A stretch of 64,000 nucleotides of DNA from Phoma sp. XZ068 (Eukaryota; Ascomycota; Dothideomycetes; Pleosporales; Didymellaceae): the NCBI GenBank assembly GCA_004835665.1, contig RBKR01000019.1:496001-560000 (forward strand). The letters run 5' to 3'. The notes below the pieces were generated by a model. It saw only the letters and a program-made list of their open reading frames with translations. It had not been told where the DNA came from and made no database searches. Below are positions 42,364 to 52,305 of this stretch, one piece after another. Within the stretch, counting starts at the first letter, position 1. Each line of letters starts with the position of its first letter. The position numbers were made by a program, and so were the translations under genes.

Positions 42364-45300
42364 TCACTTGCTGAACTGCAAAGCCGAAAATTTTCCCATC
42401 AGCAGATCTCTGAGCTGTCCATCGTCCTCAAGCCACTGCGCGACAGTCATCGCCTTCTCTGCCCACGCCTTGCATTGCGCATCATTGTCACCAACGTAGT
42501 AGTCAATGGCACGATTGAAGGATGACGTAGCCAGCCACTCAAGCTCCGTAGCTGGGTAACGATCAGGTTGCTTGGGCATCTTGTCAGCTAAGTCTACGTC
42601 ATCTTCGAGCTTTACAGGACTTGACGGTGGAGGGGTTGCCATGATGGACAATGGGATGTCAGGTCGGTGCGTACGCTGGGTGTGCTTAGAAAACAACAAG
42701 GTTCAGCCTTTCGAGTTTGGACATACCCCATGTTTCATTGCTGCAATCTGCGTGACCTGATCAAGGCATTTGAGGCTGATCCTCTCATCGAACGAGAGCG
42801 TAAGATTGAAGAGGCATCGAAGCCAACGCGATAGCCTTACAACATCATTGCCGTTTTGTCGGGATGTCAGATTGATGATTTTTTGCAACATCGATAAAAC
42901 TTCTGGAAGGTAGTTAACATCAACGTCCACAGAACACATTGCTGCCACCCACTGCTTTGATACGAAGAGTCAATGTTGGCTTGCACCAGACACGAGTGAA
43001 TGACCAGCACCAGATCTGCGAGGGTCTCGTAACGGTCTGAGCTTTTGCAACTCCAGCATTGCTCGAAGAGATGCTCCAGATCATCCCATTTTTGCAGCTT
43101 TAAGGCAGCTTCGAGCTCAAGCTTTACTACTTGTAGCTGCTTCGACAAGATGTCATCTTGTGCTGCTCCGCTCAGCTTGGTTGCTCCTTCAAGTGCTGTG
43201 CGGCGAAACCCCTGGCAATGTTTGCGTGCCTCTAGGTAGTATTGAAGCTAAAATCTTAGCATGCCGACAGTTCAACGAGCTTTTAGGACTCACGTAAGCT
43301 TCCTGATTGTCCTCCGCTCGAGCTAATGTGGTGTATGTACAAGCGGCAAGGAACTCGCAATACGCAAGCCGTAATCCTGGATCGGCAGTGGCTACTGACT
43401 GCTCTTGCTCCTGCTCTTGCAATAATCTGATAAACTGTGTTCCTTATCAGAAGGGCTCACACTGGGTCGTATTGATATCCGTTACCTTAGCGCATACATC
43501 CAGGAGTCTGACCAGTTCTTGCGGAGGTAACTCGGCGCAGTGCTTCAGTGAGAAGTTGTACGAGTTCTTCGAGAACCATTCTAGCTCTTGAGTGGTGAAC
43601 GGTTCCTTCTCAGGCGTACCGGGTTTGCGTCGGGGTGCTTTGGCTTGCTTGTATGCGCCTTCAAATACTGCACATAATTGATTCAAGATTACACAATCGA
43701 CCGCACCATCTTTCACGACTTCTGATTGAAGAAGTCTCAGTGTGACACTGTCTCACAGTCAGTTCAATCGTAGAGGTAGTAATCGAAAGCTTACCGCAAC
43801 AGCGCAGGGAGGTGGATACCGGCAGGTGCGTCGTAGTCATATTTGTCCAGGACCCGTTCGAGCGCATTGATTGCCTGTCGCTTATCACCGATGCGCTGTG
43901 CCTCCATGACACAAGCATATAGCAGTGTCGCGTCTTTCGTAGAGTTTCGACATACAACATCTAGGCACTCAGTGGCTTACATGCTTAGCAAATGAACAAT
44001 GTGCAAATGTCGAAATTAGTTTACCAAATCCTGCATCTCCACTTCCAAGGCCTACTTTGTACATCAAATAACGCGTAATCGGTTCGTCTCGTCCGGTTTC
44101 GGGTACCTTACAGTATGCATCGCAAGCGGCTGTATAGTCTTGTCGCGAAAGTGCGGACTGGATCATTTTCCTTACAGCAATCAGTTGACATATGGTAGTA
44201 GCCAAATAACTTGGAAGACGTACCTCGTGATTTTGACCTTATTTTGTGCACCAGCCTTTTCGAACAACGGATGTAGGCAAAGTCGGCACCAACCTTCAGC
44301 CATGTCATATTGCTCTTGAGCTGCTGTCTCCTCGACTTTCTTCCAGAGCAGCGTCTGTGCAGCATGAGTTGCCGGAGCCGAAAGCGAGAAGTTTGACTCC
44401 TGTAACACCGTGTCACACAACCGTTGCAGCTGCTCAAGAGGATCCTCTACGTTCATATCGCTTGTACTGAACCATATTCGGGTGATGATGGCCTTCTCGA
44501 TCCACGGTCCGTTCTCTTCCCTGATCAATCGATTGTTCATCAAGTCGTCAAGTGCTTTGCACGCGTACACATTGCTGTTTGGTTTCAGACCTTATCTTCT
44601 ACAGTAAGTTAGAACTCTCGTACCTAAGGTCCTTCAACTTGTACATATGATGTAAGAGTGTCTTGAAGCTAGTGTCATTGAGTACGATAGTCCGGATCAT
44701 TCGCGCAAGCACTTGTTCATCAGTATAGCCCCCTGGGACCGATATGAACATACCATGGTAATACTCGCCCGCATCAGCATTCTCAGCCGCCGCAAGCAGC
44801 TCAATCTTGAGCAAGGATACCGCCATTTTGTCCCCGTAATCAGCTTCCATGAGCTTGACTAAATGCCACGCTTTGTCAACTGCCTCGGACGTCCCCAGTT
44901 TTATGTGAGACTGAACTACATCATCTTCAGTTGGGTACCTAAAACTATATCGTTTAGGACTCACCGAGGCTTTGCATTACGCAAAGTTTTAGTTCACCAG
45001 CCTCAGGACTAAGCATGCCGAGATCATGTGCTCCTAGCATGTCGCAAGCACGCTCAAGCCACTTCACCGCCACTTCGTAGTTGCGATTCGTCAATGCTTG
45101 TTTTCCAATCTCGTACAAAAGGTCGGCTATGTCTTCGGTCGTATTGGGAGTGTAGGCGCTGTTGACCTGCTCGCACTTTGCGAACATATGCTCTGCCATG
45201 TCAAGTTGGCCTTGACGGAAGGCCTGCCAGTCTCGCATTAGCTTTTTACGTCATCTCAAATAATGACAGGATCTTACTAGCACAGTCCGCACCGCAAAGT

Positions 45301-45906
45301 ACTCAAGTCGTAAGCGCTTCGCGGTATCCGCGTCATCACTATCGCCATGTTGCACTTCACCAACTAGGATGTCTTCGTAGGTTGCAGCCCTCTCAAGTAC
45401 CTTCGTAGCACTTTCCAATTCTTTCTCAGTTATGCAAACTTTCGCCGATTTGAGCGCGATCTTCATGAGGCGAATGCAAGACTTGCGCTCTCGGGCCTTA
45501 ACACTCTGACTGCCAGCTGAGTCAAGCAGCAAGAAGGCATATGCACGTGTAAGACAAATGGTCCTGCTGATCCGAGCCTTAGCCTCCTTGGTATTTTCCT
45601 TATGGGCTGACTCGTCGCGCCGCAAATGAGTAGACAAATTCCAAAGCTCGATGCCCAGCTTGTCGAGCTCATCGCGGTTCGAAATCACGGCTGGCGAAGC
45701 TTGGAGTGGGAGGTGGCGAATGTGAGTTTGCAGCTCGGTGATGAATGAGGGCTCTTGAGGCCTGTTGAGGCGTGAAATGAGGCTGGAGGCGAAAGCTGTA
45801 GGTCATTAGGATACGCACTTGACGAGTGAGAGGAAGGTAGCTCACCAATGGCCGATTTCACTTTCTTTTCACGCTCAAGTTTTGCTGCAGACTGGCCCAG
45901 GGCCAT
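42364..45906 (-). CDS. SPO22: SPO22/ZIP4 meiotic crossover protein
   Basis: Exons in coding order: 45906-45846, 45795-45278, 45223-44965, 44915-44624, 44574-44224, 44170-44025, 43975-43795, 43747-43486, 43434-43294, 43247-42953, 42902-42727, 42684-42364; about 1000 residues. Spo22/Zip4 (TEX11 in mammals) is a TPR-like scaffold of the ZMM group that promotes crossovers and synapsis. Matching segments: IADLLYEIGKQALTNRNYEVAVKWLERA, AFRQGQLDMAEHMF, GDKMAVSLLKIELLAA, ITRYLMYKVGLGSGDA, LQKIINLTSRQNGNDVVRLSRWLRCLF and YPATELEWLATSSFNRAIDYY. Eleven introns, nearly all 46-54 nt, are supported by frame and family order. The last junction could instead use the acceptor nine bases further on, giving a 51-nt intron. 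The start MALGQSAAKLEREKK is my choice. Confidence 0.9.
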
Positions 45907-46248
45907 TTTGTGAGCGCAGGTGAAACAAAGATGAAGGTGATGCGGTGAGGTGTCGTGGGGGAAAGCTGCATGGAATCGTGCCTTCCTGCTACGAGCCAGC
46001 GCTGACCACCAACAACGAGAAGTGCCAACACGTGAAATCTTAGCACCGAAAGGGATAGAGGAAATGGAACATCTGTATGAATTTGATGTACGCAATGTAT
46101 ACACTGGTATACGTGAACAGAGAATCTTGCAATGAGACAATTAGGCTGTGTTGACCGCTCATGCAACAACTTTTCTGCATAGCAGCCCCGAACGGGCTAT
46201 TCCCCGATAAAAGCAATATCTGTACACTTGCTAACGTTCTACATAGTA
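45907..46248. other. SPO22 upstream region
   Basis: 342 bp between the SPO22 start and the stop of the next gene on the same strand. No clear meiotic promoter element recognised. Confidence 0.4.
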
Positions 46249-48204
46249 TTAAGAGGTCGGTAAAGGCCCAGAGATTGGCTCTGTAATTGGAAGAAAGTTG
46301 CCCACAATTAAAGCTGGTCTGCATCACATTAGCACATGCGTCTTCAAATTGAACGGCGATACTCACATGTTCCACATGTCTCGCTTCACAGTGAATGAGA
46401 AGCAGCACCGAATTTCAGGGTCCTTAGAATTCGGATCGGGGTTCTTGAGAGAGCAGCTGGTAAGAATGGCCTTTTGGGTATGATCGAAGGCGATAGCGCC
46501 AAATTTCTCCCAGTAGGAGACCAGCGAGGGCTCGGCGATGATCTCGTGCAGTGCGATGTTTCCCTGTGTGTGACATCAGCATGTGGAACGAGCAGACACA
46601 GTGAAAGGATATTACACTTACATCTCGCAGCTTCGACATTGGCGCGTGAATTAGGCGTGCCATCTCCTTGTTCCCTCGGTAAATCTCGCCAGTTCTCCGC
46701 CAGCAACACGCAGGTATCGCCATGCTTGCAAACACACGATCGTACTCCATTAGGCTCTTGTCAAACCACATTTCTACGCGAACCAGCTCCATGTCATTCA
46801 GCTTCTGTACTCGTTCCCTGAACTTGGGCCTGAACCTGTCAAGTTGCCGCAGTATTCGCACGCGGGAAATTTGCTGCAAGTTTTGTTCCATGTACTGGTT
46901 CAATCTCGCGTACCCCTTGACGTAGTTAAAGGGCTTCAGTAGACCAGCGTCCATCTTGGCTTTGAGCAGCTTATTCATGCGCTCTTCCGGACTGTCGTTG
47001 CCGGCTGGGTCAGCAGCCGCCATGAGGTACCTCTCTCTCGCCTTGTCGGTGGGCGCGCTGTTCGATGGCCGTTGGAGAGATTTGCTGACAGTGGTCTGGG
47101 CTGGCGGCGGCAGTAGCTGTGCATTCCTTGGTGTATTTGGGTCAAACGTCGTATTGTTGGTCATGGTACCCATAGAGTTCATCAATGAAGCATCCGAGAA
47201 CAGGGTGTGAAGGTCACCGCCTCCGTAAAAGGAGCCGTCATCCATGAGATTGTTGTTCAGGAAGTCGTTGAATAGATTATACTCATTGCTGACCTCTGAC
47301 GTGTTGAACATATATGACGGGTGAAAATGGTGCATATCCTGAAAGTTATTCTGGGAAGAAGAAAGGAGGTCATCGTAGTTCAAGACTTGAAAGCGTTCAG
47401 TGGAAGGCCCAGTGTCAACAGCTGGGAACATGTGTAACTTACAAGGCTGGTTGCCAGACGCCATGCCAGGCAGTTGTGGTGCGGATACGGGGTCAGCCTG
47501 CGTGATCGAAGACGTACTAGCAGTTCTGTTCGGAGGCAGGTGAGGTGGCGCGAGGTTCAGCCCTGCATCAGGAGCGCTGATTTGCTGGGACATGGCCTGG
47601 GAGGCAGCATCGGAGGCGGGCACTCCGCTTTTAGAATCGATCTGAGCGTTACCGTTCTCGGGTTCTGATTTGGCTTTTTTAACGCCTTCGCGAGGCTCAT
47701 CATGGCAAAGATGCCCAATGTTTCTCTTAACACATCTCGTACATGGCCGCTCCTATGAACAGCAAAAGTCAGCGTCGAAGGTTGAGCAAGACGCTGATTC
47801 CACTCACAAGGTCGCAAGTCATATGCTGATCATTTTCATGTTAGCATGTTTTCCAAAAGGTGGTAGTGCAATGGAACGCCATGGTCGGAGGTCAGGAAGA
47901 CGGCTGCGGCTTACCGAACGTCTGCAGTATATGCACGCTGATCGGAAGCAAAGAAGTTAGCAAAGACTGTCAAACGACCATCTCAAGAACACAGCATAGA
48001 CGTCTTACCATGATTGACTTTTCTTCGCTTTTTCGAGGTCCGCGCTGGCGCATCGGATCCTGGTGCAGATGAAGACTTATCCTTGGACGGTGATCTACTC
48101 TTGGACACAAATGATGTGGAGGCATCCTTCCCCTGCTCTACTTCTTTGGTACTTGTCATATTAGGCGAGGCTGCCCCATTGGATCTTCGCGCAGCCTCCG
48201 GCAT
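46249..48204 (-). CDS. acuM: AcuM/Rds2-type Zn2Cys6 regulator of gluconeogenesis
   Basis: Exons: 48204-48009, 47937-47915, 47825-47808, 47752-47443, 47385-46622, 46563-46367, 46318-46249; 525 residues. AcuM works with AcuK to activate gluconeogenic genes in Aspergillus. A basic stretch (KKRRKVNH) precedes the zinc cluster C67-C70-C77-C83-C86-C95 (CIYCRRSHMTC, CTRCVKRNIGHLC, then HDEPREGVKKAK). Later FHPSYMFNTSEVSNEYNLFNDFL and a PAS-like C-terminal part (VEMWFDKSLMEYDRVFASMAI, SLVSYWEKFGAIAFD) end in ALIVGNFLPITEPISG. The zinc cluster is assembled from four exons, two of which are 23 and 18 nt. Segment 47386-47442 is open in frame but has GTAAGT and CAAG borders; I treat it as a 57-nt intron. 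AcuM rather than AcuK is chosen from the YCRRSHMTCDLERPC wording. Confidence 0.88.
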
Positions 48205-49046
48205 CAACCGTAGTGGTGTGGGTGGGTTTCAGAGCTGAATCTCGGCGCTTGGGAGTGGTACCGACGGGTCTGTTACGCGTGCGAGCGCCAAAAGAAGCAA
48301 AACAAGCTGGCAAGTGGAGCACGTTGCTGGGTCGCACCGCAGCGTGTGTAGTAGATGAGAGCTAAGTTGGTATATGTGCGTCGATCAGTGAATGTTCATG
48401 GTCGCGTGGTTAGCCGACGCACAAGAGGAGAACCCGGAACGTCATGTGCCGTAGCGGCGGGGTTTTGGACGCCTGCGCTTGGGCCTCAGGTTCGTGTCAG
48501 TACTGTCAAACTTCATAGAGTTCCACTTCAGCGACGGCGGGCTGGGCAACGCTGAGTTCGCGAGAACTCATCCGAAGAGCCGCAGCGCCTTGTGGGAGCA
48601 TGACTGGTGTCCGGCAGTAGCTGGGAGAGTGGGTCTCGTCACGTGTACCAATAGTGCACTACAGCTGGATGATGTCTACACCTGCAGTCTGCACGCATGC
48701 ACCCCTTCCATTGACCGTCACACCGGTATTAACATTGCTACAAGTGATACGTGGGTGGCAATATGCCACCATCGCCTTGTGCATTATGATGTGGCTTTCT
48801 TGTGTGTGTGGAGCCACATGGTGGCCGCGGACCGACCCTGTCGTACAGAGCTCGTTCCAGAGTATTGGACAATGCGCCAATCCCACCGACGCCTTGATAT
48901 ATCCCAGTAAAAAGTCCTTATCCCATGCTCACCGCTGTCCCATGCTCACCGCATTGGTGCACGCATATATCCATGTGTAAATCCGTACACACCTATCAGA
49001 ATCCATGAAGCGTCCCAAATGTAGATTGGACCTGCATGCCAATAGC
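48205..49046. other. AcuM-like gene upstream region
   Basis: 842 bp. A short direct duplication, TCCCATGCTCACCGC, occurs twice between about 48918 and 48950. The frame 48479-48910 looks like chance. No further element recognised. Confidence 0.45.
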
Positions 49047-50153
49047 TCACAGCGCAGCATACTGTTGTGCATTGGCGTGTTTGAAAAGCACGTCGTTCAG
49101 TGCCGTCTGCGCAGCTGTCATCGCTTCATCGACGCCCTCTACCTGCGCATGATTTGCCTGAATGCTTTCTAGACTGCGTCGGAGTTGTTCGAGGATTGGC
49201 GTAAGCTCAGCATCCGGCGCATCGAGCGCAGCGGTATCTACGGCAGCTGCTGATTTCAGACGAATATCAACCGACCAGTCATCGTCGGCGTTCATGTCGT
49301 CGTTATCAAATAGAAGGGGGTGAATCTGTGCCTAGTCAGTGTGGACGCTGAACGTTCTCAGTCGCCAATGCATACCCGACCATGCCGTTGCTGGTGCTTC
49401 CACTCTGCTTTCCACTTCTTCGCATCTGTCTTGAGCTCATCCAAGCTCTTCTCATCGTTTGCTAACAGGCGCTGCGTCACCTTGACCTGCTCGCTGAGGA
49501 GCTGCTTCGAATGGCGGGCTGTGGTGACATCTCGAAAGACCTGCCCATTGCGCTCCGTGAGCTTATCGATGTTGAAATGAATATCTCGAGCCTGGGGTGG
49601 TATCTTTGAGGCCGACAGATGACGCACGAGTCGCTTTACAAGCGGGTTCAATGTGTTGTGTGCAGCCATGACCTTGCGTTCATCTCGTTGGGTGTGTGCA
49701 ATATCTTTCTTTGCGTCCTTAACGACTGCACTTATTTGCTCCAAGACCTGCTGAGGCAGGTGTGGCCATGTTTCGATTATGATCTGTGGTATCCTCTTCG
49801 TCTTCGGCTCCAACTGCACGTACTTCTTCTGCGCCTTCGTATGCCCTTCTGCGATCTCATCTGCGTCGGCTTGGGCTTTGCGTTTTCGCGGTTGGGAGGG
49901 TCGTGTCTGCGTTGGCGCAACTACAGAAAGCTCGTCCTCTTCATCCTCTTGGCGCGACTTCTTTCGTGGTTTGTTCTTCGTGCTGTTCCTCGCACCTGCT
50001 ACGGCTTTCGTGGCTCGACTTGCGGAGGCACCGCTGTTGCGGCTCCCAGGAGGCCTGCCTCTTCGCTTCTTTGCACCATTTCCGACCGCGCGCGTAGGCG
50101 CCTGCAATCAATTAGCATGGCTGTCCTGCAGCTTGGATTTGACCACATACCAT
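49047..50153 (-). CDS. CENP-Q/Fta7-like inner kinetochore protein
   Basis: Exons: 50153-50151, 50101-49376, 49325-49047; 335 residues. The constitutive centromere network subunit CENP-Q pairs with CENP-U and helps anchor the outer kinetochore. Visible: an AT-hook-like basic N-terminus (KKRRGRPPGSRN), a disordered charged part, then the conserved core IPQIIIETWPHLPQQVLEQI, long helices, and KWKAEWKHQQR-GRIHPLLFDND at the last junction. The first coding exon appears to be just the ATG, followed at once by a 49-nt intron (GTATGT...TTGCAG); the main frame has no ATG of its own before the conserved part. The assignment rests on helix pattern and composition. Confidence 0.75.
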
Positions 50154-50398
50154 GACGTCGTGATGGAGTCGCTGATCGCGTATACTCGTGTTTACCAACG
50201 CGCGCGGCCAGAACGACATGACTCGCGCGAGCCACTAGTGCAAAACCGCTCGAATCGTACCCCTGGTCTTTGTTCACTTGCCCTGATATGGAACATGTAT
50301 TTACGGCAAACTGCTGTATGAAGTAATTATACGCTTCCCTACATTTGAGCCTGTTGCTATATATGCTGGTCATCACAAAGAGGTTTCGTCTGTATTGT

Positions 50399-51307
50399 TT
50401 ACTTATCTAGCAAGTCACCTTCGTAATCCAAGTCATCGTCGGACTCCAATTGGGCGTAGAGCTTCTTATTCTCCGCTTCTAAGTTGGCAACACGAGCGCG
50501 ACAATTTTCGAGATCATAGGTGAACTGATTCTTGTCCTCGGAATGAAGGTCAGCGGCATGCTTAGCGGCTGCGCTCTCCAAATCTTGCTTTAGACGACGC
50601 AGGTTGTCTTCGAGCCGTGCAATCTTGTCGTTGGCTTCTACTTCAAATACCTCCCTTGCTGCTCCTTGCTCTTTTAGTTCGCTTTGGAGGCTCGCAATCT
50701 TTTCATCTCTACCTTCACATTTAGCTTCGTAGAAAACAAGCTCTCGTTGGTGTTCAACTTGCATATCATCAACCTGTTGCTTGTTTTGTTCGAGCGCTTC
50801 AGCCAGCTCTTTATGCTGCCTGGTCAATTGGGCGGCAAGCTCGTTGGATGTGTTAGCATGCAGTATAGATCCAGCAACCTGGTCTGCTAGCTGCTTGTCT
50901 TCCAACTCAAGCTCACGGGCGGAGCGCAATTGCTCCAAATAATGGTCGATAGTTACTTGAGATAGTCGAGCTTGCAGCTCCTTGGCCATGCCATTGACAG
51001 CCTCCGCCTCAGCTTGCATTGTTTTGAGCTCAGTAGCACAGTGGTCCAACATGCCTTGCTTGATATTCGACTGTATCTTCAACTCCTCACACCGTTTACA
51101 AACGTCAATACAGAAGACTTTTGCAGTAGAGGTTGTGATGGGATAAGAACGTGGGGGTGTGATGGATGATGGCTCGATAGGTACTAGCTTCCCCCACCGT
51201 CCAAAGAAGCCCACACGTGAAGGCGCTTGCAGAGGCGTAGACAGTGTAGAGCCGACGATAGATTCACACGCTGGGTGGGCTTGGTTGTTGGTTGTAGGTG
51301 TTGACAT
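50399..51307 (-). CDS. coiled-coil protein of unknown function
   Basis: Single exon, 302 residues from ATG 51307 (MSTPTTNNQAHPA). After a short disordered start comes a CxxxCxxC-like group (CIDVCKRCEELK), then about 190 residues of coiled coil (ELKTMQAEAEAV, LTRQHKELAEALEQNKQQV, LRRLKQDLESAAAKH) and an acidic end (LESDDDLDYEGDLLDK). I do not recognise the family. The frame is open 51 codons further upstream to 51460, without protein-like character. It lies just downstream of nothing operon-like, 245 bp from the CENP-Q-like start. Confidence 0.7.
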   Translation of the reverse strand: MSTPTTNNQAHPACESIVGSTLSTPLQAPSRVGFFGRWGKLVPIEPSSITPPRSYPITTSTAKVFCIDVCKRCEELKIQSNIKQGMLDHCATELKTMQAEAEAVNGMAKELQARLSQVTIDHYLEQLRSARELELEDKQLADQVAGSILHANTSNELAAQLTRQHKELAEALEQNKQQVDDMQVEHQRELVFYEAKCEGRDEKIASLQSELKEQGAAREVFEVEANDKIARLEDNLRRLKQDLESAAAKHAADLHSEDKNQFTYDLENCRARVANLEAENKKLYAQLESDDDLDYEGDLLDK

Positions 51308-52305
51308 CCTACTACTGTTACCTTGAGTGATTACTAGCCAGATTTGACACTTTTTGAGGTGGGCTTTGCAAAACGATTTCCAATTCCTGGTATGCAAATG
51401 GGAAGAGCCGACTTTTAATCTTATCGGAAGGAAGAAATGCGGCATTGCACAACCTTGCAAGTGCTGTTGTTATCTTTTGAACAGTGCCAACAGAACATAA
51501 TGGCAATGTGAAGAGATTGACCTGCATTGATGACTTGGAAAGAAACAAAGAAGAAACAAAGCAAGCAGTGGTACTGCTTCAGACTAAGGGCGATCATGAG
51601 TCCACGCGAATGGCCTCGTGCCCATGTGCAGCACAGACCTGCATCGTGCAGTGCACGTGGGCCTGGAGTAGGTTTGGAGGTCAAGATTCCATGTTCGTTC
51701 CAGTGTGCAATATCGAATACGCTATTTCTGATTAAAGACAGCTAGCAGGTATCGCAGGTTGACTTGGTGCCTCTGAAGAGCGTAGCTGGATACCTAGGTA
51801 TGTAGATGACCGTTGAAATGCTGGAAAGGTTCTCAGGGTCTCATCGCGCTTCCTGGTTTTGAGGAGATGGTCCCCGCGCGTGCCAAGAGATCCACAACAG
51901 CGGAACGGAAACCGTCGACTATCGATGGGCGGACAGAAATAGCGTCATGAGGAGCGCGCTATGCAGTCGCGTTGTGTCTGCCGCGGACACGCGTTGCTTT
52001 GCGCAGAGCTGGATCGTTGGCCATCCTTGATTCCGCAGTGAGCGCTGTCGTTGCAAGCTGCAGCCGGCTGTTGGTGCGCTTCAAGTTGATACGTCATAGG
52101 CGATCGCTAGGATGTGTGACAGGGAGCGGCGGCCGTTCCAGCGATTAGGGACCCGTAGTTCAAGGGTGTCTGCCTTGTTTGACGTGTTAGGTGGGATCAT
52201 GTCGCCTAACAAGTCAAGGAGATTTGTTGACTGCCAGGGACGCTCCTTTTAATCTCCTGAGGCATCCAGGCAGCATGCTTCACCGCCCCACCACAGCTTG
52301 TCGAT
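51308..52305. promoter_or_regulatory. 998-bp divergent intergenic region
   Basis: Between the starts of two divergent genes. An exact ACGCGT, the MluI cell-cycle box bound by MBF in yeasts, is at 51989-51994; a single copy may be chance. No gene seen. Confidence 0.4.

Noticed and set aside
44941..44964. Acceptor TTTTAG at the start of SPO22 exon 4
   Set aside because: It gives an immediate in-frame stop; the acceptor GATGTAG at 44922-44916 keeps the frame and gives a 49-nt intron.
45242..45277. 36-nt first-choice intron in SPO22
   Set aside because: Too short for this genome; the acceptor 18 bases downstream gives a 54-nt intron, keeps the frame and fits the family better.
48479..48910. 143-codon plus-strand frame upstream of the AcuM-like gene
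   Set aside because: Composition (many Cys, His, Trp) and lack of motif suggest chance.
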